DNA from: Mucilaginibacter straminoryzae
Lineage (GTDB): Bacteria; Bacteroidota; Bacteroidia; Sphingobacteriales; Sphingobacteriaceae
Assembly: GCF_022953055.1 (NCBI RefSeq)
Contig: NZ_JALJEJ010000003.1
Location: 372,001-436,000, forward strand
Direction: 5' to 3'
DNA: 64,000 bases
Positions 61,901-64,000 of this stretch are shown here, in pieces. A program made the position numbers and the translations under genes. Below the pieces are notes generated by a model. It did not search any database, had not been told where the DNA came from, and saw only the letters and a program-made list of their open reading frames with translations. Every line of letters begins with the position of its first letter. Positions within the stretch are counted from its first letter, which is position 1.

Positions 61901-62157
61901 TGAACGGCGATTTCATTAAACTGCGTCAGGTAACATTTGGTTACAATCTGCCACAAACCGTATTACGCGGCACTCCATTCAGCGGTGTTAACCTTTCATT
62001 TGTTGCACGTAACCTTTGGACCATCATGAAGAAATCTGACAACATCGATCCGGAATCAGGCTTCTCTAATGACGTGAAATATACTGGTATTGAAGGTACA
62101 AGCTTGCCAATGACCAGAACTTATGGTTTCAATCTTAACTTCAAACTTAAAAATTAA
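58957..62157 (+). CDS. SusC/RagA-type TonB-dependent outer-membrane transporter
   Basis: 1066 residues. A signal peptide (LLFLSINASA) is followed by a carboxypeptidase-regulatory-like beta-sandwich (about 60-135; TGKVVDEKGEALIGVSVKV), the TonB-box/plug start (LNEVVVTALGIKKEQKK), the plug domain (about 150-260), and a 22-strand barrel to the C-terminus. There is no FecR/anti-sigma STN domain at the N-terminus, so it is unlikely to be controlled by an ECF sigma/anti-sigma pair. With the SusD gene 5 bases downstream it forms the outer-membrane import unit for a glycan. The position next to the mannosidase/fucosidase/hexosaminidase set suggests an N-glycan-derived oligosaccharide. Confidence 0.95.
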   Translation: MKIHDNLQDAVSRQAGAGRGLAVKAAFASLLFLSINASAANRPESVTLKSLAYKAVSTKTQQHADIRITGKVVDEKGEALIGVSVKVKGASNGVLTDVNGSYTVTAPENGTLQFSYVGYQTQEVAIGGRTSIRVSLVPATSALNEVVVTALGIKKEQKKLGYAVTTVNANDINKAKESNVALSLEGRVAGLSVSGASGGPGSSSRLLLRGLSSFNASSPLYVINGVPMDNTQRGSSGEWGGADYGDGISNINPDDIETMTVLKGQTASALYGTRATNGVILITTKSGKKGQGFGVEVNSNVQFDKPVDNTNYQQVYGQGENGVKPANAAAALQSGNLAWGAKMDGSQVPQFDGKTYAYSPVKNNWISFYRTAPSFTNTVSLTNGTENGAFRLSLSDLRANSIIPNSYLDRKTFNFNGTSKVTKNFEVSVVANYLIEKSKNRASLSDGPGNPNNVQFLAPNEDQHILAPGTLANGKEQTFTNDVYVTNPYFAAYNFVHNPTRNRLISSLSGKYNITNWIYAQARLGYDNINDSRVDIEPTGTAYRSDNGSMNTQNVQIQEFNVDGLINAKHDLVKDLINLDLSVGGNIRKNSYYGTYINGNGGFVLPYFYSITNFASRNSGIVDNTSKKQVNSAYYSADFAIKDFLIISTTGRYDTYSSISSSVGRGIFTPSVSGAFIFSDLWKLKNVDFGKFRLSYAQTSGDAPAYANYVSYQVNNSINGVPAGGFSSQLPNLFLKPFRLSEVEAGLEMKMFGDRLGFDLSVFSRKTKNEIINSTIDQSSGYTNAYIATGSTQNRGVELELHGTPVKGNGFSWTPSFNFTYVKNKILQTDPATNSNIGLGTYRPLNASLALVVGLPGPQIMANDYVRNSAGQIVVDANGIPVKGALKPMGSTTPKVYGGLNNNFTYKSFNLSFLIDYRYGAKILSATSYYSVFRGLNQSTLPGRETGVVTGVTAAGTPNTVAVPAETYYQELARRISANNVLNGDFIKLRQVTFGYNLPQTVLRGTPFSGVNLSFVARNLWTIMKKSDNIDPESGFSNDVKYTGIEGTSLPMTRTYGFNLNFKLKN

Positions 62158-62162
62158 GAGAA

Positions 62163-63758
62163 ATGAAAAAACGATATATATATGGCTTCCTGCTGGCCGG
62201 TGCAACCCTGGCAGCAAGTTGTACAAAGAACTTCGATGCGGTTAACACCGACCCGAATAAAACTACAGCAGATATTTTTAATCCGGCTTACCTGATGTCT
62301 CAGTCGCAGATTCAGTTTTCGCAAACCGGGTATGACCAATTGCTTTTCCAAAGCATGTGGATCCAGGGCCTTGCATCAACTTATGATTACTATGGTAACG
62401 GCGACAAATACATTTTAAGAGGTAGCGGTACCGGTTATTACAGCCGTACCTGGAATACTGCTTACGGCGCGTTAACCCTGGTTGATGAAATGAAGAACCT
62501 GATTAAAGGCAACGCTTCTTACACTAACCTGGATAACTGCGCTACCATTCTTCGTGTATTATATATGCAACGTATTACCGACTTGTACGGTGACGCGCCT
62601 TACTCGCAGGAAGGTCAGGCTAAAGCAGGTATCACCCAGCCTGTATTCGATAAGCAACAGGCTATTTATACCGCTATGCTTAGCCAGCTTGATGCTGCTG
62701 CAGCTGCACTGGATGCATCTAAAGACAAACCTGCTGCCGATTTATTCTACGGTGGCGATATTTCTAAATGGAAAAGAATGGCTTATACTTTAATGTTACG
62801 CGTAGCAATGCGTTTAACAAAAGTAGACGCTGCAACTGCCCAGAAATACGCTGAAAAAGCTTATGCAAGTGGTACTATGGCCAGCATTGCAGACAACGCT
62901 TTAGTAAGAACAGACTATGCGAACGGTAACGGTAACTCTAACGCAGCAGCTTACCTTGTACCAGATGATTTCCGCGAAGTAAGATGGTCTAAAACGCTGA
63001 TCGATTATATGAAAGCGAACAATGACCCTCGTATCCCTGCTATTGCCGAAATTTCTAACGGTACCGGTAAAGCAGCCAATGAAACACAAGCGGCAGGTAA
63101 CAATACCGCAAGCTTACAAATTGGTATGCCTAACGGTTATGACCAGAACGGTGGTGCTACAGATATCTCTAAAGCTCCGAACTATCCTGGTACATCTCCA
63201 GCGGCTTCTGCTACAGACGCAGCTGCACCAGATGGTAAATACTCTCGCCCACGCTTTGCAGTATACGGCGACCGTAACCAGGCTAACGTATTGTTAACTT
63301 ACGGCCAATCTGAATTATTGCTTGCAGAAGCATCATCACGTGGCTGGAACACAGGCGTTGCAGCAACACACTGGGCTAACGCTCTGGCTGCAGATATGCA
63401 AGCACTTGCACAGTACAACACTACTCCGGCTGCAGTTGTTGCCAGCAGCGACATTGCAACTTACGTAGCAACACACCCGTTAGTACCAACTACTGCTTTA
63501 CAGCAGATCAACACAGAATACTGGGTATTAACCAGCACTTTGTTTGACTTTAACGAGGCTTTTGCTAACTGGAGAAGATCAGGTTACCCTGTATTAACCC
63601 CAGTGGTTTATCCAAACCAATACGTGCCATCAGGTACTATTCCTCGCAGAATGCCTTATCCAATCACCCTGCCACAGACAAATGGCGCCAACTACAATGC
63701 AGCTGTTAGCAGCATGGGCGGCGACACTTTCACTACCAGGGTATGGTGGGATAAATAA
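62163..63758 (+). CDS. SusD/RagB-like surface glycan-binding lipoprotein
   Basis: 531 residues. The lipoprotein signal has the lipobox LAASC (Cys20). The mature protein is helical and TPR-like. NTDPNKTTADIFNPAYLMSQ, LRVLYMQRITDLYGDAPYS and KWKRMAYTLMLRVAMRL match the SusD-like (SusD_2) family. It binds glycan at the outer surface and lids the SusC channel. It starts 5 bases after the SusC stop. A long hairpin terminator with a TTCG loop follows, so the SusCD transcript probably ends here. The composition of the last part (alanine/glutamine rich) is ordinary for the family. Confidence 0.93.
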   Translation: MKKRYIYGFLLAGATLAASCTKNFDAVNTDPNKTTADIFNPAYLMSQSQIQFSQTGYDQLLFQSMWIQGLASTYDYYGNGDKYILRGSGTGYYSRTWNTAYGALTLVDEMKNLIKGNASYTNLDNCATILRVLYMQRITDLYGDAPYSQEGQAKAGITQPVFDKQQAIYTAMLSQLDAAAAALDASKDKPAADLFYGGDISKWKRMAYTLMLRVAMRLTKVDAATAQKYAEKAYASGTMASIADNALVRTDYANGNGNSNAAAYLVPDDFREVRWSKTLIDYMKANNDPRIPAIAEISNGTGKAANETQAAGNNTASLQIGMPNGYDQNGGATDISKAPNYPGTSPAASATDAAAPDGKYSRPRFAVYGDRNQANVLLTYGQSELLLAEASSRGWNTGVAATHWANALAADMQALAQYNTTPAAVVASSDIATYVATHPLVPTTALQQINTEYWVLTSTLFDFNEAFANWRRSGYPVLTPVVYPNQYVPSGTIPRRMPYPITLPQTNGANYNAAVSSMGGDTFTTRVWWDK

Positions 63759-63774
63759 TCCGGAGCGATCCAGA

Positions 63775-63808
63775 ACTAAAAAAGAGACTTTCGAGTCTCT
63801 TTTTTAGT
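63775..63808 (+). terminator. Strong intrinsic terminator (15-bp stem, TTCG loop) after SusD
   Basis: ACTAAAAAAGAGACT (63775-63789), loop TTCG (63790-63793), then the perfect complement AGTCTCTTTTTTAGT (63794-63808). The T run lies in the 3' arm. The next gene starts 54 bases later. Confidence 0.85.
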
Positions 63809-63861
63809 TTATTAAATTCATTTGAATCGCTATTTTGTAGAGTTTTTCCAATTTTTGCTCC

Positions 63862-64000
63862 ATGCGATATTCCCCTATCAAGCGCTATTTAAGCTATACT
63901 TTTACCCTGCTGATCCTGGCTGCATCAAAGCAAAATAGCTTTGCCCAGCAGCCGCTGTTCAGGATACTTCCTCCGGAACAGACCCATGTCGACTTTAAGA
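63862..64000 (+). CDS. Probable VCBS/FG-GAP repeat secreted protein, N-terminal part only
   Basis: Only the first 46 residues are inside the window. A signal peptide (SYTFTLLILAASKQNSFAQ) is followed by PLFRILPPEQTHVDF, a sequence I recognise as the usual N-terminus of CRTAC1/VCBS-repeat (ASPIC-UnbV) proteins that often follow SusC/SusD genes in Bacteroidota. It starts at the ATG at 63862, behind the terminator. It may bind or present the glycan at the surface. The end of the window cuts the gene. Confidence 0.6.
   Translation, partial: MRYSPIKRYLSYTFTLLILAASKQNSFAQQPLFRILPPEQTHVDFK

Overview
The window looks like chromosomal DNA from a Bacteroidota bacterium, most likely family Sphingobacteriaceae (Mucilaginibacter/Pedobacter type). 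The evidence is a SusC/SusD pair, many secreted glycoside hydrolases, an RND pump fused to its outer-membrane factor, a NagB-LmbE fusion enzyme, and -7 promoter boxes of the Bacteroidota form TAnnTTTG with little Shine-Dalgarno signal. The genus is inferred. No rRNA, tRNA, CRISPR array, transposase or phage gene was seen.

Layout. (1) 1-5704, minus strand: a heavy-metal efflux system (adaptor lipoprotein cut by the window edge, fused RND-TolC protein, cytochrome b561-like protein). (2) 5977-29065: a large exopolysaccharide/capsule locus in several opposed transcription blocks. It holds six glycosyltransferases (two GT2-like, three GT4-like, one WecA/MraY-like initiating transferase), a polymerase/ligase-like membrane protein, a hexapeptide acyltransferase, an RmlD-like reductase, a Wzx-like flippase, one Wzz-like protein without a kinase domain, two long SLBB (Wza-like) export proteins, three Wzi-like outer-membrane proteins and an unrecognised lipoprotein. 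(3) 29284-34727: a miscellaneous accessory stretch with an NAD(P)-dependent dehydrogenase, an A+T-rich patch holding a tiny membrane protein and a lipoprotein-like gene with no normal start codon, an AraC regulator followed by two tandem SDR genes, and a small unknown protein. (4) 34810-64000: a glycan-utilisation region. GH3 and GH92 genes lie on the plus strand. A long minus-strand run follows (ROK regulator, GH29, GH2, NagB-LmbE, GH125, GH29 with binding modules, GH92, GH20, GH92), and divergent from it are SusC, SusD and the start of a probable VCBS/FG-GAP protein.

How it fits together. The enzyme set of region 4 (alpha-mannosidases GH92 x3 and GH125, a GH2 of beta-mannosidase/exo-glucosaminidase type, GH20 beta-hexosaminidase, two GH29 alpha-fucosidases, then a cytosolic GlcN6P deaminase fusion) matches step-by-step removal of the sugars of an N-glycan: fucose, mannose and GlcNAc. 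All the hydrolases carry N-terminal export signals and are probably periplasmic, while SusC/SusD would bring oligosaccharides across the outer membrane. No endoglycosidase or PNGase is visible, so the releasing step must lie outside the window or come from elsewhere. The ROK protein, first in the minus run and next to the divergent control region, is the obvious local regulator.

The intergenic DNA of region 4 also holds several repeat elements: a doubled G-rich repeat at 37.3 kb, a composite inverted-repeat element at 39.8-40.05 kb, a 9-bp tandem repeat, and a perfect 36-bp palindrome at 40.33 kb.
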